Shown piece after piece: positions 47,987 to 57,701 of a DNA stretch of 64,000 nucleotides. Location: contig CAVOZC010000001.1 of assembly GCA_963700865.1 (NCBI GenBank), forward strand, positions 704,300 to 768,299, given 5' to 3'. Source of the DNA: CAVOGJ01 sp963700865. Lineage in GTDB: Bacteria > Planctomycetota > Planctomycetia > Pirellulales > Pirellulaceae. The translations under genes were made by a program, and so were the position numbers. Below the pieces are notes generated by a model that saw only the letters and a program-made list of their open reading frames with translations, made no database searches and had not been told where the DNA came from. Numbering within the stretch: the first letter of the stretch is position 1; each line of letters begins with the position of its first letter.

Positions 47987-49210
47987 TCAGGCGGCAGTGC
48001 GTGTGGGACGAATGTGCAGCAGCGATAGGAAAGCAGCGGCCATGCATACCATGACGAACGCTTCCGGCTCAGGAACCGTCGCAAGCGTCGCCCGCCAGGA
48101 CTCTGATTGGCCAAGGGGATTGAATCCGGCACCCACGATCACGGTCCCATCGTTCGATATTCCGGTCGCCCGGTAAAGTTGCCAACCCATCAGATCGACA
48201 TCCAACGACGTCAGAACGTCGGCAACTTTTCGCATTCCGTTGACCTCGTCCCAAATGAACGCCGCCGATCCGGTGGACCCTGGAAGTGCGGATGTCCCGA
48301 CAATGATGGAACCATCGGCTGACGCGGCCAGCGCCTCGCTGGAAGTAACATTTGCGGGAGAACCGCCGGGTAGGTCACCAAGACTAAAGGGTCCGGTTTC
48401 ATTGATCCATCGAACGGCTTCCGAGCGAAAGCTGGTCGTTCCAAAGCCGACGGCTACCCTTCCATCGTCGGAAACACCGTCGACACGGCCATAACTGGGA
48501 CCGCTGGGCAAGTCAGCCAGGGCGACATAACCTGTGCCTTGGGTCCAGCGATAGGGAGTGCCTTGAAGCGGAGCGAAATTGACATCTCTGGTGCCGACGA
48601 CCACGGTCCCGTCCCCCGAGATACCGGCCGCATTTCCACTGGGCATTGTTGATGGATCGAGTTGCCGAATCCCGTCGCTCGCCGTCCAGCGGACTGGCGT
48701 TGCTCCAAACGAACCAACGCTTGCCCCAACGACGATCGACCCGTCACCCGAGATCGCGTTACTGTTGCTGAAAAACTGACCATTCGGCAGATCACCGATA
48801 CCGATCATGCCATCATCTTGAGTCCAACGAAAACCTTCGGTGGCAAATTGCCCATTCGGGAAGCTGCTGCCACTGCCTACGACCACCAGCCCGTCGGCGG
48901 AAACAGCCGTTGCGCCGCCGGAGGGAAACGGATGTCCCCCGGGTAAGAAACCGAGACCGACCATACCACTGCCCTGCGTCCACCGGTACGGCTCTGTCGC
49001 TCCGGCGGCATTCAGCGCGCTTCCCACCACGACGGCACCGTCCGCCGACACGCCGCTCGCCTCACTTTGAGCGAATCCGTTTGGCAGAAACCCAAGGGGC
49101 ACGAACGAAGCACTCCAAGCCTGTGATGCCGCAACGGAGAAGAGCGCCAGTACCACGTTTCTCTTAGAAGTCACTCGGTGGCGAAGACCGGTCAAAATCT
49201 GGTGCAGCAT
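47987..49210 (-). CDS. HAF-repeat PEP-CTERM protein
   Basis: About 407 residues from the ATG at 49210 (AAAGGGAACG upstream); an earlier ATG at 49246 lacks support. A signal peptide (RNVVLALFSVAASQAWSAS) precedes about seven HAF repeats of the form VSADGxVVVGxxxxxxGxxxxRWTQxxGMxxLGDLPxG, for example GVSADGAVVVGSALNAAGAT and GFRWTQDDGMIGIGDLPNGQ. These form a beta-propeller-like exported protein. The C-terminus is VPEPEAFVMVCMAAAFLSLL followed by an Arg-containing tail, the PEP-CTERM exosortase signal. The function of HAF proteins is not known. Confidence 0.92.
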   Translation of the reverse strand: MLHQILTGLRHRVTSKRNVVLALFSVAASQAWSASFVPLGFLPNGFAQSEASGVSADGAVVVGSALNAAGATEPYRWTQGSGMVGLGFLPGGHPFPSGGATAVSADGLVVVGSGSSFPNGQFATEGFRWTQDDGMIGIGDLPNGQFFSNSNAISGDGSIVVGASVGSFGATPVRWTASDGIRQLDPSTMPSGNAAGISGDGTVVVGTRDVNFAPLQGTPYRWTQGTGYVALADLPSGPSYGRVDGVSDDGRVAVGFGTTSFRSEAVRWINETGPFSLGDLPGGSPANVTSSEALAASADGSIIVGTSALPGSTGSAAFIWDEVNGMRKVADVLTSLDVDLMGWQLYRATGISNDGTVIVGAGFNPLGQSESWRATLATVPEPEAFVMVCMAAAFLSLLHIRPTRTAA

Positions 49211-49866
49211 TAGCTCGTTCCCTTTGCCTGAATTCGTTGCGCTCAAAAGTCGGGACGACCGCCATTCAAATCAGTGAAAAGACTGGCAACCCGTGACGAA
49301 ACAACACGGTCCACCGTTGGCATTTCTGCGTTGGTCGGGTTGTCTGTGGATGCACGAGCGCGTTTTGGTGCTTGCTGGTGTCCTCGTGTTGACCGAGTGC
49401 GCGACGGACGACGGACGAAACGAAGACGAAACGAAACGAAACGCCGCATCCCTGTGAGTCCATGCTTCAGCCACTCTGTTTTCGCGCCCGTGAGCATAGC
49501 GTCACCGCGCCTTAATCACAATCAGGAAAATGCCGCTTTTGAACAACTTTGGTTTTGCGGTCGCTAGGCCCCCCTTTCCTACGCTCGACAGTGGCTTGCC
49601 GCGCTCAACTGGAAACCAAAGGCCATTCCACTGCGCATGCCAAACGCTTGTGATTGCCCGCCAAGCCGTTCGCAATGTGTGCTCCGCCATTATGGCAGGG
49701 TCATCTGTCCCAACGAACGTGGTCACGAATCGAAATGCCAAGCGGCATCGGCCGGCTCAGCTGTGGCAATAATGACGCCTGCCGCTTGTGTGGGTGGTTG
49801 AGCGGCAGCCGCAAAGGGGGCAGCGTCAACGCACATCTGACCGCTTTGCCAACCTCCGCCAAGCCG
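49211..49866. repeat. Intergenic region with CGAAA-rich tract and shared 68-bp repeat
   Basis: 656 bp. Around 49400-49440 there is a short-period tract of ACGGACG and CGAAACGAAACGAAAC. At 49788-49855 lies a copy of the 68-bp repeat at 47661-47728 (GGTTGAG, GCAAAGGGGGC and CACATCTGACCGCTTT shared). No gene is supported in it on either strand. Confidence 0.6.
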
Positions 49867-52800
49867 TCAGTGCAACCGCGTCACCACGGCTCCATCCACA
49901 CTGAGTCTTAACCGGCCCGTTTCGTCGGCGACTTCGACTCGATCGCAACAAATCTCATCTCCAGTGACAAGCGGGCAGCTCGTGCGGATCTTCCATCCAG
50001 ACGCCTCCGACGCATCGGCGGCGATGCCGATCGGCACGACCGCCCGAGCAATCCGCGTAGGCACATGCAAGCCGGGAGCGACGTGCATGCCGGCGACTCG
50101 AAGCGAGGCGTCAAGCAACAACGAAGGAACAACGCCGTCCCAGCGCGTTGACCGATCGGGAGTGAAAATCGCCCGGCGTCCACACTCCGCGATTTCAATC
50201 TCCTGCAAACAGTCAAACGGACCAGACAACTGAACGCTCTGATCAGCACCACAGTAAGGATCCGAAACCAGCCGCACGACGGCTTCGCCGTTGCCCGGCC
50301 AACCATTCAATGATGGCCCTGTCGGCAACGAACCCTGCTCCATGGACAGTGAGGCTTCCGCAAAAACGACGTCCGTCATCAAGGGGATTCCATCGGAATT
50401 CAGCACGTCTCCGACCAGCCAGGCCGAGTATCCCGACTGCTTTGCCGCAACGATGACACGCAGGTGCGGATCGTGTTCATTGCCAGCGCGCACGAATCGA
50501 TAGAAGCGGATATCCTCAATGCTAACCAGGGCTGAATCCTTGTCGTGCAGCCGCAGGGCGGCGCGAGCCATGAAGTCAAAGATCCAGGCACCAGGCAGCG
50601 TGGGCACCCCTCGGGCACGATGAAACGACAGACAATCCACACCGGCCAGATTAACGGCGGCTTCAGCAATTCTCCCGGCTGAATTCGCCACGGGTGCTGG
50701 AATCGTTCGCACGCGATAACGGGTCCGCTCCGTGGCCGACAGCGGGACATTGATTTCCGTTCCCGTAACGCCTTGCAAGACAGCTCGGAAAATACGCTGC
50801 CCGCCGACCGCGCCTAGCAACGCCAGATTGCGCCGCTCCGCGAGGGCGCGGTATTCGGAGCCTCGTGTCATCCCAATTCCGTCCCAGGCCGACCAGGCAA
50901 TGCTGGACCAACGATGGTCGGGGAGGATCTTGGTCAGGCCGCAGAGTCGATCCAAAGTCTCGTTCGCCGCTCCATAGTCATGCTGCCCATCGTTGCCGAA
51001 AATACTGTAGGCCGAGCTAAAGACGTGTACCGGCACGATCCGTCCCAGACGCCGGCGGCAGCCATTCACGAGGTGTCGGAGCCCACCGACTTTCACGTCG
51101 AATGTGCTGCGAAACTCGGCCAAGCTCCGATCTTCGAGCCGTTTTGACCATTGGACACCGGCACCATGCAGGATCAGGTCGACACGGCCCAGCTCGTCCA
51201 CAATCCGATTGACAGCCTGCTCGACTTCATCGCGATTGGTCACGTCGACCGGCAGGTAGTAAATGCGTCCGCCACAACGCGACAAATGATCGACCGTTTC
51301 TTGAGCTTCCCACCGCGCTTGGGCGGACTCGAAGCTCTTTCGCATGACCGCAGGCGAGGCCTGTGGATGCTCCGTCAGGAATTTCTCGTAGTATTGCTGT
51401 TCCACGTCCGGCGCGTTGAAGTTCGCCGGGCCTCGCTCAAGCGCACTTCGGCCCAAGGCAACCACGGTGCATCCGTAATCTCGCAGCAGTGCTTCCACGG
51501 CCACCGCTGTGACACCGCGGGCGCCTCCGCTGGCGATGACGACAGAATCGGCATCCAGCCGTACTTGCGGGCTGGACAGCTGGCCAGGAAGCGGTTTCTC
51601 CTGCGTGGGCTGCAGGCGACGGACGAGGCGAACGCCTTGGTCATGTACGATTTCCTGCTCGGTGTGGCCGGTAGCCAGCCGCTCGTTCTGCAAGCCTTGC
51701 CAGGCATCTGCCAGCCCATCGACGCGAGTGCTGAGCAAGCCCAAACGACCTGCCGGCAATTCGCGCTGGACGGATTTGACCAACCCGCAAATGGGACCGG
51801 TGGCGGGATGGATCACATCGTTCCATCCGCCGAGAAATAGACCCCAGACTTCGGTTTCACCCCGCCGGATGCGGGCGACCAGTCGCTGCATGGCGAGAAA
51901 CAGAAACTCGCAAAGTTGGTTCTCCGAGACCCGTTCCAGCACTGCCTCCAGATCCCAGGTCGCAATCCGATCCAGCGCAACAACCACATCTGGCGCGAAT
52001 TCAGCCACCGCATCGAGCGCTGATTCGACAGCCTGTCGATCGTCCAGATCCACCGCGATCACGCTCGGATCGGAGAGCTGACCGGCCAGGTTCGCGGAGT
52101 CCGTGCCTACCAGCACAACCAGGTACCGCTCGGATCGCCGTGGAAGAACTTCCAGCAAGTCGGCTACCAGCCGATGATTGGCGGTCGCGATCACAAGGTA
52201 CCGTTCATCGGTCCGCGACTCGAGAGCACCGGTGACGGGCAGCGGATCGCTCTCGACCCAGACAGGTGCGTGGAGCGGAAACTCGTCTTTTCCGTCACTG
52301 TCTTTCTCGTTTTCATCGCTGGCGGCGGCTTGACCTTGGATCACCGCGATCAGCCTATCCAGCTGCTCTTCGGTCGTATGCCGCTCACCGAACGCACCAT
52401 CGAATGGACAGACAACGTCAAGCTGCAACTCGTCGGCATAGCGGCGTGTTGTGACCGCGAACGCCGCAGCATACTCGTTTTCCGTGTCTGACTCGGGCGA
52501 ATCCGAAATCGACCATCGATTCACCTGGATCGCCGCGACAATCACGAGTTTTGTTCCGCCTTGCTCTCCACTGCGGAGCAACAAACGCGCGGAGGCAAAC
52601 GCGGCGTCGAGTGAGCGGTTGGCAGCGTCCACCAAGAAGTTCGGTCCGTTCAGATCGAATTGCAACGCCGTGCGCCCCGCTGCAACGTTTGGCATCATGC
52701 CTTGCAGCGTGTATGGACCAGAGGGACGAGCGGCGAGGGCAGCCTCCTCGATCAAATCGGTCGCGGATAGGCCGGCAAGGTCACGCAGCAGGCGTGGCTT

Positions 52801-55800
52801 GAGGACTCGAGTGGTAGCTTCCAGCGCTCGTTCCGTCTTTCCTCTTAAAGCGAGTACAATTCCTGTCTGTTGACGGAGATCGTCGTCCAATTGGGCAAGC
52901 TGCGCGAGCGTCTCTCCCACGATGTTCAAGGCCAGCGTTTGAGAGATATCGATATCGTCCGCAAGATCGGGCAACATCAACATGTCTTCCGGCAACGTCG
53001 TCTTGTCACGATCGAAACGAGCGACGCTGTGACCGCTCAGGCTGGTGCCGCGGGCCGTCGGAATTCGCCGGTGCCATCCGACGATGACCAGATCATTTTG
53101 CTCCTGCTCCCGCGGCTGTGGGGTCTCGGCTCGGTCACGCGCAGCTTCGACATCCGGTTCGTCCCCATCGGGATACCGCTGGATCACAACGTGAGCATTT
53201 GATCCTCCAAATCCAAAACCGTCGATCGCGATGCGGGCATTGGGTGACAGAAGCGGAACGGGACGCGTCGGAACCGACAGGACTTCACTCGCGGAAAGTA
53301 GCCCATCCGACGGTTCCCGAAAGTGGGCTTGGGCCGGAAAGGCGCCCTGTCGTAACGACTCGCTCGCCGCAATGATCGAAGCCGCGCCAGCGGTCCAGCC
53401 CGTATGGCCGAGCAGGCCTTTAAGGCTATGTACGGGAATCGGCGCAGTCACGTGATCCTGAAAGAATTGGCGAAGCGTATTCAGTTCGGTTGCATCACCG
53501 ACGACTGTCGAAGTTCCGTGCGCTTCAATCGCCGCGATCGATGCGGGTGCAATGTGGTAATTGGCATAACAACGTTGCAATGCCAATAGCTGACCCGCCG
53601 TCTGCGGCACGTTGGCTGACGAGCTGCGTCCGTCACTTGATAACCCTACACCGCGAACAACCGCCAGAATCTCCTGGTCGGACTGTTTCGCAGCGGAAAC
53701 GCGCTGCAACACGACCATGGCGGCACCCTCAGCGAAAACCACGCCGTCGGCCTCCGCATCGAAAGGACGACAGCCCGTGGAGGTAAGTCCTCCAAACTGA
53801 GAAAACAGGCAGTTATTGCCGGGGCCGGGGCAGAATACCCCGCCCGCCAGTACGACGTCTGCCTCATCGTCCTCCAGAGCCTGCATCCCCAAGGCGACCG
53901 TGTACAATGACGACGCGCATGCCGCGTCGACCAACGTCACCTTCAGCCCAAGGCGCACAACACGATCGAAAACCTCCTGGATCGCGGTATGAGGGTCTTG
54001 GAAAGCGGCCCGCTGCCGGCCGACCCGGCTTGCGACCTGGGACTCGGCCACATCGACCCCGGAGTACCGCAACGCCGCGAAGCCATCTTGATCCTGGAAG
54101 CCATCTGCCGTGGCACCGACAAGGCACAGGACTCGGTTCGCCTGCTGGAGAGCCGCCCTGCAAGGTGCCAACGCGACGCATAAGATTTGCTGCGCTCGGG
54201 AAAATTCGCGAAAGACGGCCGAATCGACGCCCTCCGGGGCCACGATGTCGCGATCATCCACGCGGCCGGCCAATGCCGATGTCGACCGGTCGGGCACGAG
54301 CGATGCCGAAAAAAAATCTTGTTCCCAGTTTGGATCGAATTGGCGTTGGTCGACAATGCCCAGCCGGCCGGTCGAAATGGCAGCATACAGTTCTGCCGGT
54401 GAAGTGGCTCGCCCTGGCAGTACGCATCCCTGACCGACAATCGCAATGGGCGTGCGGGGCGAGTGGGCCGCTACCGCGTTGGCCCCCAGGACTCGCTCGG
54501 ATACCACCGGTGTGGCGACCGACGGTCGACGGGACTCCGTGGCTGGCGGTTCATTCATACCGGCAACCTGTATGGAATCTGGACCGGCGGCTTGGAGTAA
54601 TCGCGCCAGCGAACCGGATGACCCGCAGTCGACGAATTTTGAGATTCCGCCTGCGATCAGGTCATCGATCGCCCCCTGCAGATCGAACGGCCGCAGGAAC
54701 TGGCTGCTCAATATCCCGGCAATGTCATCATCGGCCGTGATCATGCGGCGTCCGATCGGAGAAAACACGATTCGCCGGGGTGGTTCGATGCGAATCTCTT
54801 GCAGCCTCCGATACCAGGCTGCGGCCGCCGCGCGTAGCGCTGGGTGGTGAAACGAGGTGGGGCTGGGAATCTTGATCGCCTGGATGTCTCTGGCTTGCAG
54901 CAATCCGCGTAGGCGGTCTAAATCCCCCTGCGGACCCGAGACAACCGTCTGTCGCTCATGATTGCGGCCGGCAATGACGACTCGGCTCAGCCCACTGACG
55001 GCGATCTCTTCGGCAATCGTGCGGCGGTCGCTGGTGACGACCAGCAATCCACCATCGTCGGGTCCGAATTCCTCCACCGCGAGCACACGTTGGCACACGA
55101 CCCAGACACCCGTCGGCAAATCGAAACAGCCGGCCACATTCAAAGCGGCCAGTTCGCCGAAACTGTGTCCCATCAGCACCGCTGGCGAAGCTCCCTGTGT
55201 TCTCAGACGGGCGCCGAGCACGCTTTGCACATGGATGGCCACCTGTGACAGGTTGGGCGTGTCGCGAACCGCTTCCAGGCAACGTTCGACACTGCCGCTG
55301 AGTACGCCGGCCGCATCGCCACCGAGCTGCTGTTCCGCGATATCGGCGCAGCGATCCAGTTCCTGCCGCATGGCGGCGTTCACGCGGCAGCATTCGGCCA
55401 CGCGATCGCTAAGCAGCCGCGCGTCAAACGAACCTTGCCCGGGAAAGACCCATACTTCGTCCGGTTCTGTCGTGCCGTGCTGGTCGACCGCAGTAGAGCT
55501 TGCCGAGGTTACATCCAAGGCACCTGCGTCGGATTCGATCGGGGCAATCGCGGGTGGGGCCTCACAACACGACGCAATAATCTTCGGCTGCGGGTAGCGA
55601 TCGGCCAGATACGCCAGAGCGGCCTCGCAAACATCGTGGGTGAACAGCTGTTGGGTCGCTTCGGCGCTGGTCAAAACGCGATCGCGAAATGACTGTTCGG
55701 CTTCGGCTTCGGTGATCTCGCGGATGGCGTCGAACGCGATCCGCAAAGGCTCGGGTAGTGGGATCGGCTGCCCGGTTTTGGCGTCGGCGCAGATCATGGT

Positions 55801-56136
55801 CTGGAAGCCGGCGCATATCGGCTGTCCCTGTTGTCCGACGACTCGATAACAGAACCGCGCACTCACACGTCCCCATTCTTCGAGCGTAATGAGGATGGCC
55901 ACCCGATCGCCCAGAAATGCCGGATTCAAGTTTCGTGAGTAGGCATCCGCGGTGAACAGGTGGATTTGCTCCAGCGCTTGGCGAACCCCGACAGCATCGA
56001 AAATTCGGTCACCATACAGGAGCGACTCGCGTGCGGCGCATTGAAATTTGAATGCGGTGAGGAAATGATGGCTGCCGTAGGCCATCGTATCATCGAAATG
56101 GATCGTATACGCCGTTGCGAAGTAAGACATACTCAC
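49867..56136 (-). CDS. PUFA-synthase-like multidomain synthase (hotdog-AT-KS-CLF-KR-DH)
   Basis: 2089 residues, intact. Domains: hotdog thioesterase-like 1-180 (IHFDDTMAYGSHHFLTAFKF); acyltransferase 228-520 (GHSFGEL, Ser325; SFHHPAL, His430/431); ketosynthase 561-988 with Cys740 (VDAACASSLY), His873 (EAHGTST) and His911 (LGHTGW); a second ketosynthase-like domain about 1013-1235 (YTLQGMMPN, NGPNFLVDAANRS) where Cys is replaced by Asn1173, like a chain-length factor; ketoreductase about 1300-1800 (ASGGARGVTA, Ser1707, Tyr1721); dehydratase 1828-2089 (His1839 in FHRARGVPTLPG, Asp2009 in LLLDASLR). No carrier domain is present; the preceding gene, 3 nt upstream, encodes one. KS-CLF pairing is characteristic of PUFA synthases (PfaC). 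The product is unknown. Confidence 0.9.
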   Translation of the reverse strand: MSMSYFATAYTIHFDDTMAYGSHHFLTAFKFQCAARESLLYGDRIFDAVGVRQALEQIHLFTADAYSRNLNPAFLGDRVAILITLEEWGRVSARFCYRVVGQQGQPICAGFQTMICADAKTGQPIPLPEPLRIAFDAIREITEAEAEQSFRDRVLTSAEATQQLFTHDVCEAALAYLADRYPQPKIIASCCEAPPAIAPIESDAGALDVTSASSTAVDQHGTTEPDEVWVFPGQGSFDARLLSDRVAECCRVNAAMRQELDRCADIAEQQLGGDAAGVLSGSVERCLEAVRDTPNLSQVAIHVQSVLGARLRTQGASPAVLMGHSFGELAALNVAGCFDLPTGVWVVCQRVLAVEEFGPDDGGLLVVTSDRRTIAEEIAVSGLSRVVIAGRNHERQTVVSGPQGDLDRLRGLLQARDIQAIKIPSPTSFHHPALRAAAAAWYRRLQEIRIEPPRRIVFSPIGRRMITADDDIAGILSSQFLRPFDLQGAIDDLIAGGISKFVDCGSSGSLARLLQAAGPDSIQVAGMNEPPATESRRPSVATPVVSERVLGANAVAAHSPRTPIAIVGQGCVLPGRATSPAELYAAISTGRLGIVDQRQFDPNWEQDFFSASLVPDRSTSALAGRVDDRDIVAPEGVDSAVFREFSRAQQILCVALAPCRAALQQANRVLCLVGATADGFQDQDGFAALRYSGVDVAESQVASRVGRQRAAFQDPHTAIQEVFDRVVRLGLKVTLVDAACASSLYTVALGMQALEDDEADVVLAGGVFCPGPGNNCLFSQFGGLTSTGCRPFDAEADGVVFAEGAAMVVLQRVSAAKQSDQEILAVVRGVGLSSDGRSSSANVPQTAGQLLALQRCYANYHIAPASIAAIEAHGTSTVVGDATELNTLRQFFQDHVTAPIPVHSLKGLLGHTGWTAGAASIIAASESLRQGAFPAQAHFREPSDGLLSASEVLSVPTRPVPLLSPNARIAIDGFGFGGSNAHVVIQRYPDGDEPDVEAARDRAETPQPREQEQNDLVIVGWHRRIPTARGTSLSGHSVARFDRDKTTLPEDMLMLPDLADDIDISQTLALNIVGETLAQLAQLDDDLRQQTGIVLALRGKTERALEATTRVLKPRLLRDLAGLSATDLIEEAALAARPSGPYTLQGMMPNVAAGRTALQFDLNGPNFLVDAANRSLDAAFASARLLLRSGEQGGTKLVIVAAIQVNRWSISDSPESDTENEYAAAFAVTTRRYADELQLDVVCPFDGAFGERHTTEEQLDRLIAVIQGQAAASDENEKDSDGKDEFPLHAPVWVESDPLPVTGALESRTDERYLVIATANHRLVADLLEVLPRRSERYLVVLVGTDSANLAGQLSDPSVIAVDLDDRQAVESALDAVAEFAPDVVVALDRIATWDLEAVLERVSENQLCEFLFLAMQRLVARIRRGETEVWGLFLGGWNDVIHPATGPICGLVKSVQRELPAGRLGLLSTRVDGLADAWQGLQNERLATGHTEQEIVHDQGVRLVRRLQPTQEKPLPGQLSSPQVRLDADSVVIASGGARGVTAVAVEALLRDYGCTVVALGRSALERGPANFNAPDVEQQYYEKFLTEHPQASPAVMRKSFESAQARWEAQETVDHLSRCGGRIYYLPVDVTNRDEVEQAVNRIVDELGRVDLILHGAGVQWSKRLEDRSLAEFRSTFDVKVGGLRHLVNGCRRRLGRIVPVHVFSSAYSIFGNDGQHDYGAANETLDRLCGLTKILPDHRWSSIAWSAWDGIGMTRGSEYRALAERRNLALLGAVGGQRIFRAVLQGVTGTEINVPLSATERTRYRVRTIPAPVANSAGRIAEAAVNLAGVDCLSFHRARGVPTLPGAWIFDFMARAALRLHDKDSALVSIEDIRFYRFVRAGNEHDPHLRVIVAAKQSGYSAWLVGDVLNSDGIPLMTDVVFAEASLSMEQGSLPTGPSLNGWPGNGEAVVRLVSDPYCGADQSVQLSGPFDCLQEIEIAECGRRAIFTPDRSTRWDGVVPSLLLDASLRVAGMHVAPGLHVPTRIARAVVPIGIAADASEASGWKIRTSCPLVTGDEICCDRVEVADETGRLRLSVDGAVVTRLH

Positions 56137-56139
56137 CTC

Positions 56140-57556
56140 CTAGGCTGGTGCGTGATTGAAGCTGTTCGTTGCCGCCGCCGGGGCTTGCGGCAACGGGCGA
56201 CTATGGGCTCGTGTCGACGCTCCATGATCGACGGTCCAGACGGCACCGTTTACGCCGCGCGCTTCATCACTGACCAAGAACGCAATCGTATGCGCCAATT
56301 CGAGAGGACTGCACATTTCACCGTCGGGAATGATTGACTCCCAGTAGTTCTGAGTCGCACGTGCCGCGGGGTATTGGGAAATAAGTTCTCCGTAGACCGG
56401 CCCTCCGGACACACAATTGGTTCGGATGCCAAACGGAGCCAACTCACAGGCCAAGTGCCGCGTCATGGATTCGACGGCAGCCTTGATCACCCCCTGCCCT
56501 CCCAGCCCTTCGACGTAGCGGTGCGCGGCGATGGAAGACATCGTGATAATCGAACCACCGCCCCGTCGCTGCATCAATTGGCTGGCGCATGGCGCATTGG
56601 TGGTGGCCCGGAAACATTGGTGCGAAACGCACGGTCCCAGTCTTCCGTGGAGATGTTGGTGAAGGAGCCAATCCGACCATCCGACGCATTGCAGATAAGC
56701 ACGTCGAGATAGCCGATCTGCTGTTCCAACTGGTCAAACATGCCGTCGACATGTTGCGGGTTGGCGACCGATCCCCAGATGTGGATCGCGGCTCCTCCGC
56801 TGGCATTGATGTCCTGCGCCGTCTGATCACCCAGGTCGCGGGAGTGAAAGGAGTTGATCACGACGGTCGCACCGCGGGCGGCAAGGAGGCGAGCGATGGT
56901 CCGCCCCACGCCTCGGCCCGAGCCGGTCACCAGGGCCACGCGACCCGCCAGGGGACTCTCGCTGGGACCGACCTCCGCCAACGAATGCTGGTTGATCGTG
57001 TGTTTGGGGTGGGGAGTCGGATGCGGCGGCGAAAAATGGTTTACCTGCCCGTTCGGACTTCGCGTCCCCGCTGGCGCGTGAACGACTGCCTGCCCGTTGC
57101 CATTTCCATGCCCGCTGGTGGGCAGCTGCCCGCCCGGTGACTCATGGGCATCCGCCGCGGCACGCCCATTTCGCCCGTTTCCATTCGTCGGAGCCATCTG
57201 CCGAACTGGACGGGGCTCTGTCGGCATGGCAGCCTGGACGGCACGTCTGACGGTGCTGCGGGGACGGCCGGAGGGCTTTCCGCCCTTGCGGCCTGATCTC
57301 CAGGCGACGCCGGCTGGTCGTTGATCATCCGCTCCAGCCATTGGGCGATGTGTTCGATCGTTCGAATCGTCGGATCCCGTTCCTGGGAAACGACATCCAA
57401 TTTGAATTCATCCGCCAGCGCGGCAACGATCTCGACGCGCTTCACCGAATCGACACCTAGATCGTTTTCCAGGTCCGCATCAGGGACAAGCAATCGCTTT
57501 GGATAGCGTGTCGTGGCGGCTACGCATTCCACTACTCGCTCTAATACATTTCTCAT
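56140..57556 (-). CDS. Acyl carrier protein fused to FabL-like enoyl reductase (SDR), frame-disrupted
   Basis: It starts at ATG 57556 with an acyl carrier domain (RNVLERVVECVAATTRYPKR, ENDLGVDSVKRVEIVAALAD); Ser in GVDS is the phosphopantetheine site. A Pro/Gly/Asn-rich linker of about 130 residues leads to an SDR domain close to FabL enoyl-ACP reductase: ALVTGSGRGVGRTIARLLAA, YLDVLICNASDG, GGGSIITMSSIAAHRYVEGL and IRTNCVSGGPVYGELISQYP. At least two indels interrupt it, one at 57235-57243 in the linker (a missing base) and one or more in 56582-56615 inside the SDR. The fusion therefore depends on the correction; it may be two genes. Its stop lies 3 nt before the megasynthase start, so they form an operon and are probable partners. 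Confidence 0.8.
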
Positions 57557-57701
57557 CGGATACTCACTTTCACGAATCGTCGTTTCAAAAACCGACGAGG
57601 GGACCCGCAACGTATCAAATCGCGATTTCCAAGTGGCAGAGAATCCGCCAACGGTCGGCAAAAAAGAGCTGGTCCGCGACCGGTTGAAGCGGTCGTATGA
57701 G

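Noticed and set aside
49243..49497. Minus-strand frames with RFVSFRLRF-type sequence
   Set aside because: They arise from the CGAAA-rich tract; no start site or homology.
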